Source of the DNA: Micrococcus lacusdianchii
GTDB lineage: Bacteria > Actinomycetota > Actinomycetes > Actinomycetales > Micrococcaceae
NCBI RefSeq assembly: GCF_023155805.1
Contig: NZ_JAKNUW010000003.1
Span: 1-64,000 of the forward strand
Direction of reading: 5' to 3'
DNA: 64,000 nucleotides
Shown here one piece after another: positions 1-15,946 of the stretch; positions within the stretch are counted from its first letter, which is position 1; every line of letters begins with the position of its first letter. The notes beneath the pieces are model-generated. The model was not told the DNA's origin. It did not search any database and saw only the letters and a list, made by a program, of their open reading frames with translations. A program made the translations under genes and the position numbers.

Positions 1-20
1 CCGCGCGCACCCGGGACGCG

Positions 21-1145
21 GTGGCCCGCGTGGCCCCGGCGCGCGGGCGGGCCTCCGGAGCGGCCCCCGCGGCCGGCCACGGGGCCTACGCCCGAGGCGG
101 CCGCTCCGGCCGCGGGCTGCGCACCGCGCTCGTGCTGGGTCTGGTGGCCCTCGCCGTCGTGCTGGGGGCGGCGTGGCTGACGCGCGGGCTGTTCGCGCCG
201 GCGGACCGTCCCGAGGCCTCGGGCGAGGACGTCACGTTCACCGTCCGACCCGGGGAGGACCTGGGCTCGATCGCCGCCCGGCTCGACGAGCGCGGCATCG
301 TGGCCTCGGACCGCGCGGTGCTGGCGGCCGCGGAGGAGGCCGGCGAGACCTCGGTCGGGGCGGGGGACTACGTCCTGCGCGAGCGGATGCCCGCGGCGGA
401 CGCGCTGGCGGTCCTGCAGGGCCGGGCCGACGGCGCCGCCCACTACGTGCTCGTGGGCCGCGGCCAGTGGCTCGACGAGGCCCTCGACGCCCTGGCCGAG
501 TCCACCGGCATCCCGCGGGCGGAGTTCGACGCGGCCGCGGCGGACCCCACGGCGTACGGCGTGCCGGCCGAGGCCCCGAGCCTCGAGGGCTGGCTGGACC
601 CCGGCGAGCACTATCCGCCCGTGGACGCGGGCGCCGAGGACATCCTGGCCGAACTGGTCAAGCCCCGCCTGGCGTTCCTTGAGCAGCACGGGGTGACGGA
701 CCCGGCCGAGCAGCAGCGGGTGGTCACCGTCGCCTCCATCCTGGAGGCCGAGGCCCTGCCGAAGGACTACCCCCGCGTGGCCGGCGTGATCGAGAACCGC
801 CTGGCCGACGTGGACGCGGAGACCCGGGGCCTGCTCCAGGTGGACTCCACCGTCAACTACGGCCTCGGCCGCCGGAACCTGCAGTTCACCTCCGCCCAGC
901 GCGCGGACGAGTCCAACCCGTACAACACCTACCAGCACCGGGGCCTGCCGCCCGGGCCCATCGGGATGCCCTCGGACGCCGCGGTGGAGGGCGCCCTGGA
1001 CCCGGTGACCTCGGACGACCTCTACTGGGTGACCGTGGACATCGCCACCGGACGCACGGAGTTCTCCCAGACCTACGAGCAGCACCGGGAGTACCAGGAG
1101 GAGTTCCGCCGGTATTGCGCCCAGAACCCGGAGATCTGCTCGTGA
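21..1145 (+). CDS. mltG: Endolytic murein transglycosylase MltG (5' end uncertain)
   Basis: Membrane-anchored lytic transglycosylase that cleaves nascent peptidoglycan strands and is thought to end glycan synthesis. A basic, Ala/Gly-rich cytoplasmic N-terminus is followed by one membrane segment (about residues 35-58) and an extracytoplasmic YceG-like domain. Family blocks visible are VASILEAEA with the likely catalytic Glu, LQVDSTVNYGLG and YNTYQHRGLPPGPI. The GTG at 21 is the first usable start, but the frame stays open to the left edge, so the true start may lie outside the window. The stop overlaps the aroE start, so it belongs with the aro genes. Family assignment is firm; the start is not. 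Confidence 0.9.
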   Translation: MARVAPARGRASGAAPAAGHGAYARGGRSGRGLRTALVLGLVALAVVLGAAWLTRGLFAPADRPEASGEDVTFTVRPGEDLGSIAARLDERGIVASDRAVLAAAEEAGETSVGAGDYVLRERMPAADALAVLQGRADGAAHYVLVGRGQWLDEALDALAESTGIPRAEFDAAAADPTAYGVPAEAPSLEGWLDPGEHYPPVDAGAEDILAELVKPRLAFLEQHGVTDPAEQQRVVTVASILEAEALPKDYPRVAGVIENRLADVDAETRGLLQVDSTVNYGLGRRNLQFTSAQRADESNPYNTYQHRGLPPGPIGMPSDAAVEGALDPVTSDDLYWVTVDIATGRTEFSQTYEQHREYQEEFRRYCAQNPEICS

Positions 1146-2113
1146 GCCCGGCGGCCGCCCCCCGCCTGCGCGCGGCGGTCCTGGGCCGCCCGGTGGCCCA
1201 CTCGCTCTCCCCGGTCCTGCACCGCGCTGCGTGCGCCGTGCTCGGCCTGGACGTGGACTACACCCGCGAGGACCTGGGCGAGGACGAGGTGGCCGGGTTC
1301 CTCGCGCACCGGCTGGGCGCGCCGGGTTGCGCCGCGGCGCCCGCCGCCCTCGGCGACGGCGAGGACTGGCTGGGCTGCTCCGTGACCATGCCCCTGAAGG
1401 CCGCCGTGGTGGCCGCCGCCGACGAGCGGACGGCCCGCGTGAGCGCCCTGGGCGTGGCCAACACGCTGGTGCGGGACCACCCCGACCACCCGGGGCGCAT
1501 CCTCGCCCACAACACGGACGTGGACGGGATCGTCCGTGCCCTGGCCGACGGCGGCCTGGACGCCTCCGCCCGTGGCGGCACGGTGGGCGTCCTCGGGAAC
1601 GGGGGCACGGCCTCGGCCGCCGTGGCCGCGGCCCACGCCCTCGGGGCGGACGCCGTGCGGTTCGGGGTGCGAGAGCCCGGGCGGGCCGCCGACGTCGTCC
1701 GGCTGGCCCGCGGCCTCGGGATGGAGGCCGTCGCGTGCGGGCAGGAGGAGCTCGTGGCCGGGGCGGGCCGGCTGCGCGCCGTGGTGGCCACCCTGCCGCC
1801 GCGCGCGGCGGATCCGCTGGCGGAGGCGGTCGCCGACGCCGCGCTGCCCCCGCTGCTGGACGCGGCCTACGACCCGTGGCCCTCCGCGCTCGCCCGCGCC
1901 TGGTCGGAGGCCGGGGGCACCGTGGTCTCCGGCGTGGCGATGCTCCTGCACCAGGGGGTGGAGCAGGTGCGCCTGTTCACCGAGCGCCCGCGCCGGGAGC
2001 GGTGCGTCCCCGAGCCGGACTGGGACGCCGTCACGCGCGCCGCCGCTCAGGCCCTCCGCTCCGCGGCCCTGCCGGGTGGGGTCACACGGCGGGGGACGCG
2101 TGGGGGCGCATGA
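1142..2113 (+). CDS. aroE: Shikimate dehydrogenase
   Basis: Reduces 3-dehydroshikimate to shikimate with NADPH in the cytoplasmic shikimate pathway. The 323-residue protein has the N-terminal substrate region [21 protein letters not shown] with the catalytic Lys, NTDVDG, a dinucleotide-binding turn GNGGTASA and a C-terminal [12 protein letters not shown] block. Start chosen at the GTG that overlaps the mltG stop (GTGA), giving an N-terminus of normal length; an upstream TTG at 1115 would lie inside mltG. It is followed 13 nucleotides later by aroC, so mltG-aroE-aroC-aroK-aroB look like one transcription unit. Confidence 0.95.
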   Translation: MSPAAAPRLRAAVLGRPVAHSLSPVLHRAACAVLGLDVDYTREDLGEDEVAGFLAHRLGAPGCAAAPAALGDGEDWLGCSVTMPLKAAVVAAADERTARVSALGVANTLVRDHPDHPGRILAHNTDVDGIVRALADGGLDASARGGTVGVLGNGGTASAAVAAAHALGADAVRFGVREPGRAADVVRLARGLGMEAVACGQEELVAGAGRLRAVVATLPPRAADPLAEAVADAALPPLLDAAYDPWPSALARAWSEAGGTVVSGVAMLLHQGVEQVRLFTERPRRERCVPEPDWDAVTRAAAQALRSAALPGGVTRRGTRGGA

Positions 2114-2126
2114 GAGGATCGGGCGC

Positions 2127-3358
2127 ATGGTGCGCTGGTTGACAGCGGGCGAGTCTCACGGCCCCGCGCTCACAGGAATCGTCGAAGGACTGCCCGCCGG
2201 GATCCCGGTGACGACGCAGGACGTGCAGGACGCGCTCGCGCGCCGTCGTCTCGGCTATGGCCGCGGCGCGCGCATGTCGTTCGAGCAGGACGCGGTGACC
2301 ATCCTCGGGGGCGTCCGGCACGGCCTGACCCTCGGCTCCCCGGTGGCCATCCAGGTGGGCAACACGGAGTGGCCCAAGTGGGAGAAGGTCATGGCCGCGG
2401 ACCCGGTCCCGGCGGAGGAGCTCGCCGGACTCGCCCGCAACGCCAGGCTCACGCGCCCGCGCCCGGGCCACGCGGACCTCACCGGCATGCAGAAGTACGG
2501 CTTCGACGAAGCGCGCCCGCTGCTGGAGCGCGCCTCGGCGCGAGAGACCGCCGCCCGCGTGGCCCTCGGCACGGTGGCCCGCTCGTTCCTCGCCGAGCTG
2601 GAGGTGCGGATCGTCTCCCACACCGTGTCCTTCGGTGCCGTCGCCCTGCCGGAGGACCACGCCTTCCCCCGGCCCGAGGACCAGGACCGGCTGGACGCGG
2701 ACCCCGTGCGCTGCCTGGACCCCGAGGTGTCCGCCGCGATGGTCGCGGAGGTGGACGGCGCCCACAAGGCGGGGGAGACCCTCGGTGGAGTCGTGGAGGT
2801 CCTGGCCTACGGCGTGCCCGTGGGGCTGGGCTCGCATGTGCACTGGGACCGTCGGCTGGACGCTCGCCTGGCGGGCGCTCTCATGGGCATCCAGGCCATC
2901 AAGGGCGTGCAGGTGGGGGACGGGTTCGCCACGGCCGCCCGCCGCGGTTCGCAGGCCCATGACGCCATCGCGAGGGGCGAGGACGGGCGGCCGCGGCGCG
3001 TGACCGAGCGCGCCGGCGGCATCGAGGCGGGCATGTCGACGGGAGAGGTCCTGCGCGTGTCCGCGGCCATGAAGCCGATCGCCACCGTCCCGCGGGCGCT
3101 GCCCACGGTGGACGTGGCCACCGGGGCCGAGACCACCGCGCACCACCAGCGCTCCGACGTCGCCGCCGTGCCCGCGGCCGGCATCGTGGCGGAGGCCATG
3201 GTGGCGCTCGTGCTGGCGGACGCGCTCCTGGAGAAGTTCGGCGGCGACTCGGTGGCCGAGACCCGCCGCAACGTCACGGCGTTCACCGCGTCCCTGCCGA
3301 CCCTGCCGGACGCGCCGGCCGAGGGCGGGGGCGAGGGCCCCATGGGCGATCCGCTGTC

Positions 3359-3362
<4 letters not shown>
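2127..3362 (+). CDS. aroC: Chorismate synthase
   Basis: Converts 5-enolpyruvylshikimate 3-phosphate to chorismate using reduced FMN, the last step of the common aromatic pathway. The 411-residue protein begins [12 protein letters not shown], the classic N-terminus of the family, and carries [14 protein letters not shown] and [12 protein letters not shown] signatures. ATG at 2127 is preceded by a GAGAGGA ribosome binding site. The stop overlaps the aroK start by four bases (ATGA). Length and motifs are typical, with a somewhat longer acidic/Gly C-terminal tail. Chorismate made here feeds anthranilate formation and hence the distant trpD at 62.9 kb. Confidence 0.97.
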
Positions 3363-5175
<1,813 letters not shown>

Positions 5176-5185
5176 GCCTCGCCAG

Positions 5186-5191
5186 TACACT
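5186..5191 (+). promoter_or_regulatory. Putative -10 element for efp
   Basis: TACACT fits the actinobacterial TANNNT -10 pattern. It lies in a small palindrome (GCCAGT-AC-ACTGGC) just after aroB and would give a leader of about 60 nucleotides before efp. No convincing -35 is visible. Confidence 0.4.
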
Positions 5192-5258
5192 GGCAGGCGC
5201 ACACTGACAGACAAGGACACGGGCCCGGCGTGGCCCGCAGCAGATCGGGAGAGACCGC

Positions 5259-5822
5259 GTGGCGAGCACCAACGACATCAAGAACGGCTCCGTGCTGAAC
5301 CTCGAGGGCCAGCTCTGGAACGTCATCGAGTTCCAGCACGTGAAGCCCGGCAAGGGCGGTGCCTTCGTGCGCACCAAGATGAAGAACATCACCACCGGCA
5401 AGGTCGTGGACAAGACCTTCAACGCCGGTGCGAAGGTGGACTTCGCCACGGTGGACCGCTCGGACTACCAGTACCTGTACCAGGACGGCGAGGACTACGT
5501 CTTCATGGACGTCAAGGACTACGACCAGATCACGGTGCCCGCCGCCGTCGTGGGCGACGCCGCCCGGTTCATGCTGGAGAACACCCAGGTGGTCATCGCC
5601 CTGAACGAGGGCACCCCGCTGTACCTCGAGATGCCGGCGTCCGTGGTCCTGGAGATCACCTACACCGAGCCGGGCCTCCAGGGCGACCGCTCCTCGGCCG
5701 GCACCAAGCCCGCCACCGTGGAGACCGGCGCCGAGATCCAGGTGCCGCTGTTCGTGGAGCAGGGCACCCGCGTCAAGGTGGACACCCGCTCCGGCGACTA
5801 CCTGGGCCGCGTGAATGACTGA
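5259..5822 (+). CDS. efp: Translation elongation factor P
   Basis: Binds between the ribosomal P and E sites and relieves stalling at polyproline. The 187-residue length and three beta-barrel domains match the family. The loop KPGKGGAF in domain I carries the Lys that is modified in many bacteria; no modification enzyme is seen nearby. GTG at 5259 has a GGGAGAG ribosome binding site about seven bases upstream and yields the standard [11 protein letters not shown]-terminus. The C-terminal RSGDYLGRV block is typical. It overlaps the start of nusB by eight bases, and the aroB-efp-nusB order is common in actinobacteria. Confidence 0.97.
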   Translation: MASTNDIKNGSVLNLEGQLWNVIEFQHVKPGKGGAFVRTKMKNITTGKVVDKTFNAGAKVDFATVDRSDYQYLYQDGEDYVFMDVKDYDQITVPAAVVGDAARFMLENTQVVIALNEGTPLYLEMPASVVLEITYTEPGLQGDRSSAGTKPATVETGAEIQVPLFVEQGTRVKVDTRSGDYLGRVND

Positions 5823-6264
5823 CACCCCCTCCCCGTCCGCCGCGAAGCGGGGGACCACGGCCCGCAGCCGCTCCCGGCAGCGCGCCGTGGAGATCCTCTT
5901 CGAGGCCGAGGCCCGCGGGTCGAGCGTCCTCGAGGGCATCCGCACGCGCCGGGAGAGCACGGACCTGCAGGTCAACGAGTACACCCAGCGGCTCGTGGAG
6001 GGCGTGATCGCGGACCAGGAGCGCCTGGACGAGGCCCTGACCTCGTACTCGCGGGGCTGGCCCCTGGACCGCATGCCCGCCGTGGACCGTGCCATCCTCC
6101 GCGTCGGTGCGTGGGAGCTGCTGTTCCAGGACGATGTGCCGGACGGCGTCGCCGTGTCCGAGGCCGTGGCCCTCGCCGCGGCGCTGTCCACCGACGACTC
6201 GCCCGAGTTCGTGAACGGCCTCCTGGGCCGCCTGCAGCAGGTCAAGCCCACCCTGCTCGCCTGA
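5815..6264 (+). CDS. nusB: Transcription antitermination factor NusB
   Basis: RNA-binding all-helical protein that with NusE (S10) forms the boxA-recognising part of rRNA antitermination complexes. Family residues visible are [20 protein letters not shown] at the N-terminus and [14 protein letters not shown] and [12 protein letters not shown] toward the end. The 149-residue length is normal. The ATG lies inside the efp 3' end, so translation is probably coupled. A strong inverted repeat follows, closing this transcription unit. Confidence 0.96.
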   Translation: MTDTPSPSAAKRGTTARSRSRQRAVEILFEAEARGSSVLEGIRTRRESTDLQVNEYTQRLVEGVIADQERLDEALTSYSRGWPLDRMPAVDRAILRVGAWELLFQDDVPDGVAVSEAVALAAALSTDDSPEFVNGLLGRLQQVKPTLLA

Positions 6265-6287
6265 GCCCGTGGGCTCCCACTCCGCGG

Positions 6288-6323
6288 CCCGGGGCCGGCG
6301 TCATCCGCGACGCCGGCCCCGGG
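6288..6323 (+). terminator. Strong hairpin terminator after nusB
   Basis: Perfect 15-bp GC stem (6288-6302 with 6309-6323) around a 6-base loop ATCCGC. There is no T tract, as is common for actinobacterial terminators. It separates the aro-efp-nusB unit from the pyr promoter immediately downstream. Confidence 0.7.
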
Positions 6324-6332
6324 CAGCGCTGG

Positions 6333-6338
6333 TACCCT
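6333..6338 (+). promoter_or_regulatory. Putative -10 element of the pyr operon
   Basis: TACCCT lies ten bases after the nusB terminator hairpin and five bases before an ATG at 6344, the geometry seen at leaderless starts elsewhere in the window. It would start a transcript of about 90 nucleotides ahead of pyrR. Confidence 0.5.
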
Positions 6339-6343
6339 CGGAC

Positions 6344-6401
6344 ATGCGCCCGAGCCCGGCCCCGCGCCGGCGCGGCGGGCGCGCACCGCATCCTTTAACG
6401 A

Positions 6402-6412
<11 letters not shown>
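6344..6412 (+). CDS. Putative 22-codon leader peptide upstream of pyrR
   Basis: Small open frame starting with an ATG five bases after the putative -10 box, so it could be translated from a leaderless mRNA. The encoded peptide is MRPSPAPRRR followed by GGRAPHPLTTVL. Its codon 18 is TTA, a very rare leucine codon at this GC content. Its TGA (6410-6412) falls in the loop of the hairpin resembling a PyrR binding site, and the pyrR ribosome binding site starts a few bases later. Whether it is translated is inference; its position suggests that ribosomes terminating here could compete with PyrR binding. Confidence 0.4.
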
Positions 6413-7057
<645 letters not shown>

Positions 7058-7060
7058 GCC

Positions 7061-8074
7061 GTGCGCCACCTGCTCGACACCGCCGACCTGACCCGCCCCG
7101 AGGCCCTCTCCATCCTCGACACGGCCGGGGAGATGGCCGCCGTCAACGACCGCGAGGTCAAGAAGCTGCCGGCCCTGCGCGGCCGCACGGTGGTCAACCT
7201 CTTCCTCGAGGACTCCACGCGCACCCGCATCTCCTTCGAGGCCGCCGCCAAGCGGCTCTCCGCGGACGTGATCAACTTCTCCGCCAAGGGCTCCTCCGTC
7301 TCCAAGGGCGAGTCCCTCAAAGACACCGTGCAGACCCTCGAGGCGATCGGCGCGGACGCGATCGTCATGCGTCACTGGTCCTCGGGCGCGGCCCGCCAGC
7401 TGGCGGACTCCGGCTGGGTGCGCTCCGCCGTCGTCAACGCCGGCGACGGCACCCACGCCCACCCCACCCAGGCGCTGCTGGACGCGTTCACCCTGCGCCG
7501 CCACCTCGCCGCCGAGGCCGGCCGCCGCCCCGAGGGGACGGACCTGGCCGGAATGCACGTGGTGATCGTGGGCGACATCCTCCACTCGCGCGTCGCGCGC
7601 TCCAACGTGTGGCTGCTGGCCCTGCTGGGCGCGCGCGTCACCCTCGCCGCCCCGCCCACCCTGCTGCCCGTGGGCGTGGCCGCGTGGCCGGCCCGGGTCA
7701 CCTACTCGTTGGACGAGGCGCTCGAGGACGCCCCCGACGCCGTCATGATGCTGCGCGTGCAGGGCGAGCGCATGGGTGGGGCCTTCTTCCCCTCGGCGGG
7801 GGAGTACACCCGCACGTGGGGCCTCACCCCGGAGCGGTTCGCCCGCCTGTGCGCCCGTCCCGGCGGCGCGCTCGCGGAGCCCCTCGTGATGCACCCCGGC
7901 CCCATGAACCGGGGCCTCGAGATCTGCGACGCCGCCGCCGACTCCCCGCGGAACACCGTCCTGGAGCAGGTGGCCAACGGCGTGTCCGTGCGCATGGCCG
8001 TGCTGCACCTCGTGCTGAACCAGGACGCCACCGCCCCCGCCCCGCCCGCCCCCGCCCAGGAGGACCGCCCGTGA
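7061..8074 (+). CDS. pyrB: Aspartate carbamoyltransferase catalytic subunit
   Basis: Condenses carbamoyl phosphate with aspartate, the committed step of pyrimidine synthesis. Carbamoyl-phosphate contacts are seen in [11 protein letters not shown], with [11 protein letters not shown] and [10 protein letters not shown] further on. GTG at 7061 comes three bases after pyrR. The 337 residues include a longer C-terminal Pro/Ala tail. No pyrI regulatory chain is present, as expected outside enterobacteria. The stop overlaps the pyrC start (GTGA). Confidence 0.97.
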   Translation: MRHLLDTADLTRPEALSILDTAGEMAAVNDREVKKLPALRGRTVVNLFLEDSTRTRISFEAAAKRLSADVINFSAKGSSVSKGESLKDTVQTLEAIGADAIVMRHWSSGAARQLADSGWVRSAVVNAGDGTHAHPTQALLDAFTLRRHLAAEAGRRPEGTDLAGMHVVIVGDILHSRVARSNVWLLALLGARVTLAAPPTLLPVGVAAWPARVTYSLDEALEDAPDAVMMLRVQGERMGGAFFPSAGEYTRTWGLTPERFARLCARPGGALAEPLVMHPGPMNRGLEICDAAADSPRNTVLEQVANGVSVRMAVLHLVLNQDATAPAPPAPAQEDRP

Positions 8075-9435
8075 GCACCCCCACCGCCGACCTGCCCGCC
8101 CTCCTCTTCCGCGGCGCCACTCTCGCCTCCGGGGACACCGCCGACGTCCTCGTGGCCGAGGGCCGCGTGGCCGCCGTCGGCGACGCCGAGCCCGACCTCG
8201 CCCGCGACGCCCGGCAGATCCCGGCCGAGGGCCTCGTGCTGCTCCCGGGCCTCGTGGACCTGCACACCCACCTGCGCCAGCCCGGCAAGGAGGACGCCGA
8301 GACGGTCGAGACCGGCACGCGCGCCGCCGCCCTCGGCGGCTTCACCGCCGTGCACGCCATGGCCAACTCCACGCCCACGGCGGACACGGCCGGCGTCGTC
8401 GAGCAGGTGTGGCGGCTCGGCCGCGAGGCCGGCTGGTGCGACGTGCACCCGGTGGGCGCCGTGACCGTCGGCCTGGCGGGGGAGGCCCTCGCCGACCTCG
8501 GCGCGATGGCCGACTCGCAGGCGGCCGTGCGGATGTTCTCCGACGACGGCATGTGCGTCCACGACGCCGTGATCATGCGCCGCGCCCTCGAGTACGTGAA
8601 GTCCTTCGACGGGTTCGTGGCCCAGCACGCGCAGGAGCCGAAGCTCACCGCCGGCGCCCAGATGAACGAGTCCGAGCTCTCCGGCGTCCTCGGCCTGACC
8701 GGCTGGCCCGCCGTCGCCGAGGAGGCGATCATCGCCCGGGACGTCCTGCTCGCCCGGCACGTGGACTCCCGCCTGCACGTCTGCCATGTCTCCACCGCCG
8801 GGTCCGTCGAGCTCATCCGCTGGGCCAAGGAGCAGGGCGTGAAGGTCACCGCCGAGGTCACCCCCCACCACCTGCTCCTCACCGAGGAGCTCGTCCGCAG
8901 CTACGACCCCGTGTTCAAGGTCAACCCGCCGCTGCGCCGCGAGTCCGACGTGCGCGCCCTGCGCGAGGCGCTCGCGGACGGCACGATCGACACGGTCGGC
9001 ACCGACCACGCCCCCCACACCGCCGAATCCAAGCAGTGCGAGTGGACCGTGGCGGCCATGGGCATGACCGGCCTGGAGACCGCCCTGTCCGTGGTGCAGC
9101 ACGCCATGGTGGACACCGGCCTGATGGACTGGTCCGGCGTGGCGCGGGCGATGTCCGTGGCCCCGGCCCGCATCGGCGGCCTCCCTGAGCAGGGCCAGGC
9201 GGACGAGGCCGGCGTGCCCACCGTCGGCGCCCCCGCCAACCTCGTCCTCTGGGACCCCGCCGTGCGCCGCGCCGTCGACCCCGAGACCCACGCCACGCGC
9301 TCGCGGAACAGCCCCTACCGCGGCATGGAGCTGCCCGGCGCCGTCGTGCACACCGTCTACCGCGGCCGGGCCGTGGTCACGGACGGCGCTCTCGCCGAGC
9401 CGGTGCGGCACCCGGCGGAGGGGAGCGCGGCGTGA
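8071..9435 (+). CDS. pyrC: Dihydroorotase (type I)
   Basis: Zinc amidohydrolase that closes carbamoyl-aspartate to dihydroorotate. Metal-ligand motifs are [13 protein letters not shown] near residue 65 and GTDHAPHT near residue 310; KVNPPLR and a C-terminal [11 protein letters not shown] block are typical of the type I family. GTG at 8071 overlaps the pyrB stop; the same open frame runs upstream inside pyrB but has no family similarity there. Length is 454 residues. The end overlaps the next gene by four bases. Confidence 0.97.
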   Translation: MSTPTADLPALLFRGATLASGDTADVLVAEGRVAAVGDAEPDLARDARQIPAEGLVLLPGLVDLHTHLRQPGKEDAETVETGTRAAALGGFTAVHAMANSTPTADTAGVVEQVWRLGREAGWCDVHPVGAVTVGLAGEALADLGAMADSQAAVRMFSDDGMCVHDAVIMRRALEYVKSFDGFVAQHAQEPKLTAGAQMNESELSGVLGLTGWPAVAEEAIIARDVLLARHVDSRLHVCHVSTAGSVELIRWAKEQGVKVTAEVTPHHLLLTEELVRSYDPVFKVNPPLRRESDVRALREALADGTIDTVGTDHAPHTAESKQCEWTVAAMGMTGLETALSVVQHAMVDTGLMDWSGVARAMSVAPARIGGLPEQGQADEAGVPTVGAPANLVLWDPAVRRAVDPETHATRSRNSPYRGMELPGAVVHTVYRGRAVVTDGALAEPVRHPAEGSAA

Positions 9436-10064
9436 TCGCCCCGACCTCGCTGACGACGACGGCGGCCGCCCTGGCCGGCGTGCGCCCCGTGGCGCCGCGG
9501 ACCCCCATGAAGGACTACGGGGACGTGTGGCTGCCGCTGACCCTGGGCACCCTGGCCGTGATCGCCCTGCTGCTCTCGCTGCTGTGGTGGGGCTGGCGCG
9601 GCCGGCGCCGCCGCCAGGCCGGCGTCCCCGCGCCCGCGCCGGTGCCCGCCGAAGTCCTCGAGCGCGAGCCCGCGGAGCGCTCCGACGGCATGTTCGTGGG
9701 CACCGTGTCCGGGCGCGACCGCCTGGACCGCGTGGCCGTGCACGGGCTCGGTCTGCGCTCCGAGGCGGTGCTGGAGGTCCACACCGCGGGTGACCGGCCC
9801 GGCCTCCTCGTGCTGCGCCCGCACGTGACCCCGCTGTTCGTGCCTGCCCCGCACCTGGTGGAGGCCGGCCTCTCCGCCGGGATCGCCGGCAAGTTCACGG
9901 AGCCCGGCGGCCTGATCGCATGGGGCTGGCGCCTCGGCGACGCCGACCTCACCTCCGCCTTCCGCCCCCGCCGCCCCGAGGACCGGGCACGCCTGCTGGC
10001 GGCCCTGCAGACCATCATCGACCGCGCGGCCCCCGTCCGCGCAGGACAGGAGGACGCCCGATGA
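9432..10064 (+). CDS. Conserved membrane protein of the actinobacterial pyr operon (PH-like domain)
   Basis: Function unknown. One membrane segment (about residues 34-54, [20 protein letters not shown]) is followed by a basic stop-transfer stretch and a cytoplasmic domain of about 140 residues. That domain resembles the small PH-like domain of proteins found at the same place, between pyrC and carA, in mycobacteria and other actinobacteria (Rv1382-like). It overlaps both neighbours by four bases, so it is firmly embedded in the operon. A link between membrane state and pyrimidine supply would be speculation. Existence as a gene is well supported; the domain name is tentative. Confidence 0.8.
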   Translation: MIAPTSLTTTAAALAGVRPVAPRTPMKDYGDVWLPLTLGTLAVIALLLSLLWWGWRGRRRRQAGVPAPAPVPAEVLEREPAERSDGMFVGTVSGRDRLDRVAVHGLGLRSEAVLEVHTAGDRPGLLVLRPHVTPLFVPAPHLVEAGLSAGIAGKFTEPGGLIAWGWRLGDADLTSAFRPRRPEDRARLLAALQTIIDRAAPVRAGQEDAR

Positions 10065-11251
10065 GCACCCCGACCCCCGAGACCGCCGTGCTCGTGCTCG
10101 AGGACGGCACCGTGCACCGCGGCCGGCCCTACGGCGCGCGCGGGACCACCCTGGGCGAGGCCGTCTTCACCACCGGCATGACCGGGTACCAGGAGACCCT
10201 CACCGACCCCTCCTACGCCCGCCAGATCGTGGTCCAGACGGCCCCCCACATCGGCAACACCGGCGTGAACAGCGAGGACGCCGAGTCCCGCGCCATCTGG
10301 GTGGCCGGCTACGTGGTCCGCGACGCCGCCCGCCGGCCGTCCAACTGGCGCTCCGAGCGCACCCTGGACGAGGAGCTCGCCGCCCACGGCGTCGTGGGCA
10401 TCCAGGACGTGGACACCCGAGCGATCACCCGCGCACTGCGCACCGAGGGGTCCATGAAGGCCGGCATCTTCTCCGGCGCGGACGCGCAGCGCCCCGAGAC
10501 CGAGCTGCTCGACGAGGTCCGCAGCCAGCACTCCATGGCCGGCGCCCGCCTGGCCGAGACCGTCACCGCGGAGGCGGCCTACGTCGTCGAGCCCGCCGAC
10601 CACGGATGGGAGGGGGAGCCGATCGCCACGGTCGCCGCCCTGGACCTGGGCATCAAGGCCGCCACCCCGCGGCATCTGGCCGCCCGCGGCATCCGCGTGC
10701 ACGTGCTGCCCGCGGACGCGGACTTCGCCGCGATCCGGGCCGTGCAGCCGGACGGCGTGTTCCTCTCCAACGGCCCGGGCGACCCCGCCACCGCGGACGA
10801 GCAGGTGGCCGTGCTGCGCCAGGTGCTCGACGCCGGGCTGCCGTACTTCGGCATCTGCTTCGGGAACCAGATCTTCGGCCGCGCCCTCGGCTTCGGCACC
10901 TACAAGCTGCCCTTCGGCCACCGCGGCCCCAACCAGCCCGTGATGGACAAGGCCACCGGCCGGGTGGAGATCACGTCGCAGAACCACGGCTTCGCCGTCG
11001 ACGCGCCCCTCGGGGAGGTCGTCGAGGCCCCCGAGGCCCGCTACGGCCGCGTCGAGGTCTCCCACTGGTCCCTCAACGACCAGGTGGTCGAGGGCCTGCG
11101 CCTGCTCGACCGCCCCGCCTTCTCCGTCCAGTTCCACCCCGAGGCCGCCGCCGGTCCGCACGACTCGCTCGGCCTCTTCGACCGCTTCGCGCAGGCGCTC
11201 GCCGAGCGCCGCGCCGGCACCGCCGCGTCCGCCACCACCGAGGGAGCCTGA
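10061..11251 (+). CDS. carA: Carbamoyl-phosphate synthase small subunit
   Basis: Glutamine amidotransferase subunit that delivers ammonia to CarB for carbamoyl phosphate, shared by pyrimidine and arginine synthesis. The N-terminal CPSase_sm domain ([17 protein letters not shown]) is followed by a class I amidotransferase domain with the catalytic Cys in YFGICFGNQ and the His-Glu pair in QFHPEA. ATG at 10061 overlaps the preceding stop (ATGA). Length is 396 residues. carB follows after three bases. Confidence 0.97.
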   Translation: MSTPTPETAVLVLEDGTVHRGRPYGARGTTLGEAVFTTGMTGYQETLTDPSYARQIVVQTAPHIGNTGVNSEDAESRAIWVAGYVVRDAARRPSNWRSERTLDEELAAHGVVGIQDVDTRAITRALRTEGSMKAGIFSGADAQRPETELLDEVRSQHSMAGARLAETVTAEAAYVVEPADHGWEGEPIATVAALDLGIKAATPRHLAARGIRVHVLPADADFAAIRAVQPDGVFLSNGPGDPATADEQVAVLRQVLDAGLPYFGICFGNQIFGRALGFGTYKLPFGHRGPNQPVMDKATGRVEITSQNHGFAVDAPLGEVVEAPEARYGRVEVSHWSLNDQVVEGLRLLDRPAFSVQFHPEAAAGPHDSLGLFDRFAQALAERRAGTAASATTEGA

Positions 11252-11254
11252 TCC

Positions 11255-14550
<3,296 letters not shown>

Positions 14551-14554
<4 letters not shown>

Positions 14555-15432
14555 ACGGAACCGACGGCGCCCCCGCGCCCTTCGGCCGGCGCCTGGCCGA
14601 GGCCATGGCCGAGGCCGGGCCCCTCTGCCTGGGCGTGGACCCGCATCCGAGCCTGCTCGCCGCGTGGGGCCTGAGGGACACCCCCGCCGGTCTCGAGGAG
14701 TTCTCCGCGCGAGCGCTCGAGGCCGCGGCGGGGGAGGGGACCCCCCGGGTGGCGGCCCTCAAGCCGCAGGTGGCCCTGTACGAGCGCCACGGCTCCGCCG
14801 GGGTGGCGGTCCTCGAGCGCCTGCTGGCCCGGGCCCGGGACGCCGGCGTGCTGACGATCGCCGACGCCAAGCGCGGGGACATCGGCTCCACCATGGACGG
14901 CTACGCCGCGGCCTGGCTGGATCCGGCCTCCCCGCTGGCCGCGGACGCGGTCACCCTCAGCCCGTACCTCGGGTACGGGACGCTGGCGGCCACGGTCGAG
15001 CGCGCCCACGGCGTCGGCCGGGGCGTGTTCGTCCTCGCGCTGACGTCCAATCCCGAGGGCGTCTCGGTCCAGCACGCGGGCGCGACCGAGGCCGAGGGGG
15101 CCGTGGCGGCACGGATCGTGGCGGCGGCCGCGGCCGACAACGCCCGCCTCGCCACGGGGGACGACTGGGGGCCGGTCGGACTCGTCGTGGGCGCCACGGT
15201 GGCAGACCGGGCAGCGGCGCTGGGCGTGGACCTGGCGGTCCTGCGGGGTGCGCTGCTGGCCCCGGGCTACGGGGCCCAGGGGGCCACCGCGGCCGGCATG
15301 AGGGTCGGGTTCGGACCCGCGTGGCCGCTGGTGCTCGCCACCTCCTCGCGGGGCATCCTCCGGCAGGGTCCGGAGGCCGGAGCGCTCGCCCGGGCCATCG
15401 AGGCCGCGCGGGCGGAGCTGGCCGCCGGCTGA
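14551..15432 (+). CDS. pyrF: Orotidine-5'-phosphate decarboxylase (type 2)
   Basis: Decarboxylates OMP to UMP, the last step of the pathway. The active-site signature DAKRGD is at residues 105-110, followed by [14 protein letters not shown] near residue 26 and the 293-residue length mark the longer type 2 subfamily found in actinobacteria. GTG at 14551 overlaps the carB stop (GTGA). It closes the pyr operon; pyrE, the preceding enzyme, is not in this window and pyrD is unlinked at 50.4 kb. Confidence 0.96.
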
Positions 15433-15471
15433 CGTCGGGACGAGGAACATGACGCGTCAGATAACGGGTGG

Positions 15472-15477
15472 TAGTTT
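15472..15477 (+). promoter_or_regulatory. Putative -10 element for mihF
   Basis: TAGTTT in a locally less GC-rich stretch after pyrF. An imperfect -35 (ATGACG, 15449-15454) lies 17 bases upstream. It would give a leader of about 80 nucleotides. Confidence 0.35.
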
Positions 15478-15565
15478 CCCCTTCTGACCGAACGATTTTC
15501 GGTGGGTTGACGGCGGAACCGGTGGCGTGAGCGCCCGGTCGGGACGAGGAGAGGCGGGTGGCCGG

Positions 15566-15880
15566 ATGGCCTTGCGGCAGCTGAGCACGGAGGAGCGGGC
15601 GGAGGCCCGGGCGAAGGCGCTGCGCGCCCGGCAGGAGCGTGCGGAGGTCAAGTCCGCGTTCGCCGCGGGCGAGGTCTCCCTCGCGGAGGTGCTCGACCGT
15701 GCGGACCGGGACCCGGCCATCGGCCGGCTACGCACGGCGGACCTGCTGCAGGCCCTGCCGGGCGTCGGCGCCGTCCGCGCCACGGCCATGATGGCCTCCT
15801 GCGAGATCTCCCCGGCACGCCGGCTCAAGGGGCTCGGCCGCCGTCAGCGGGAGGCGCTGATCGCCTATATTGGCCGGTGA
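15566..15880 (+). CDS. mihF: Actinobacterial integration host factor MihF
   Basis: Small basic nucleoid-associated DNA-binding protein; the mycobacterial homologue was first found as a host factor for phage L5 integration and is essential. The 104-residue form starting MALRQLSTEERAEARAKAL matches the conserved N-terminus, so ATG at 15566 is preferred to an upstream GTG that would add 13 residues. The C-terminal half contains a helix-two-turn-helix region (LLQALPGVGAVRATAMM). The order mihF-gmk-rpoZ-coaBC is a conserved actinobacterial cluster. Confidence 0.94.
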   Translation: MALRQLSTEERAEARAKALRARQERAEVKSAFAAGEVSLAEVLDRADRDPAIGRLRTADLLQALPGVGAVRATAMMASCEISPARRLKGLGRRQREALIAYIGR

Positions 15881-15946
15881 CCATCCCACCCGCGGCGCGG
15901 GGCCGCTCCCGGCGGGCCATCGTGCGCCCGTGACCCAGGAGACCGC

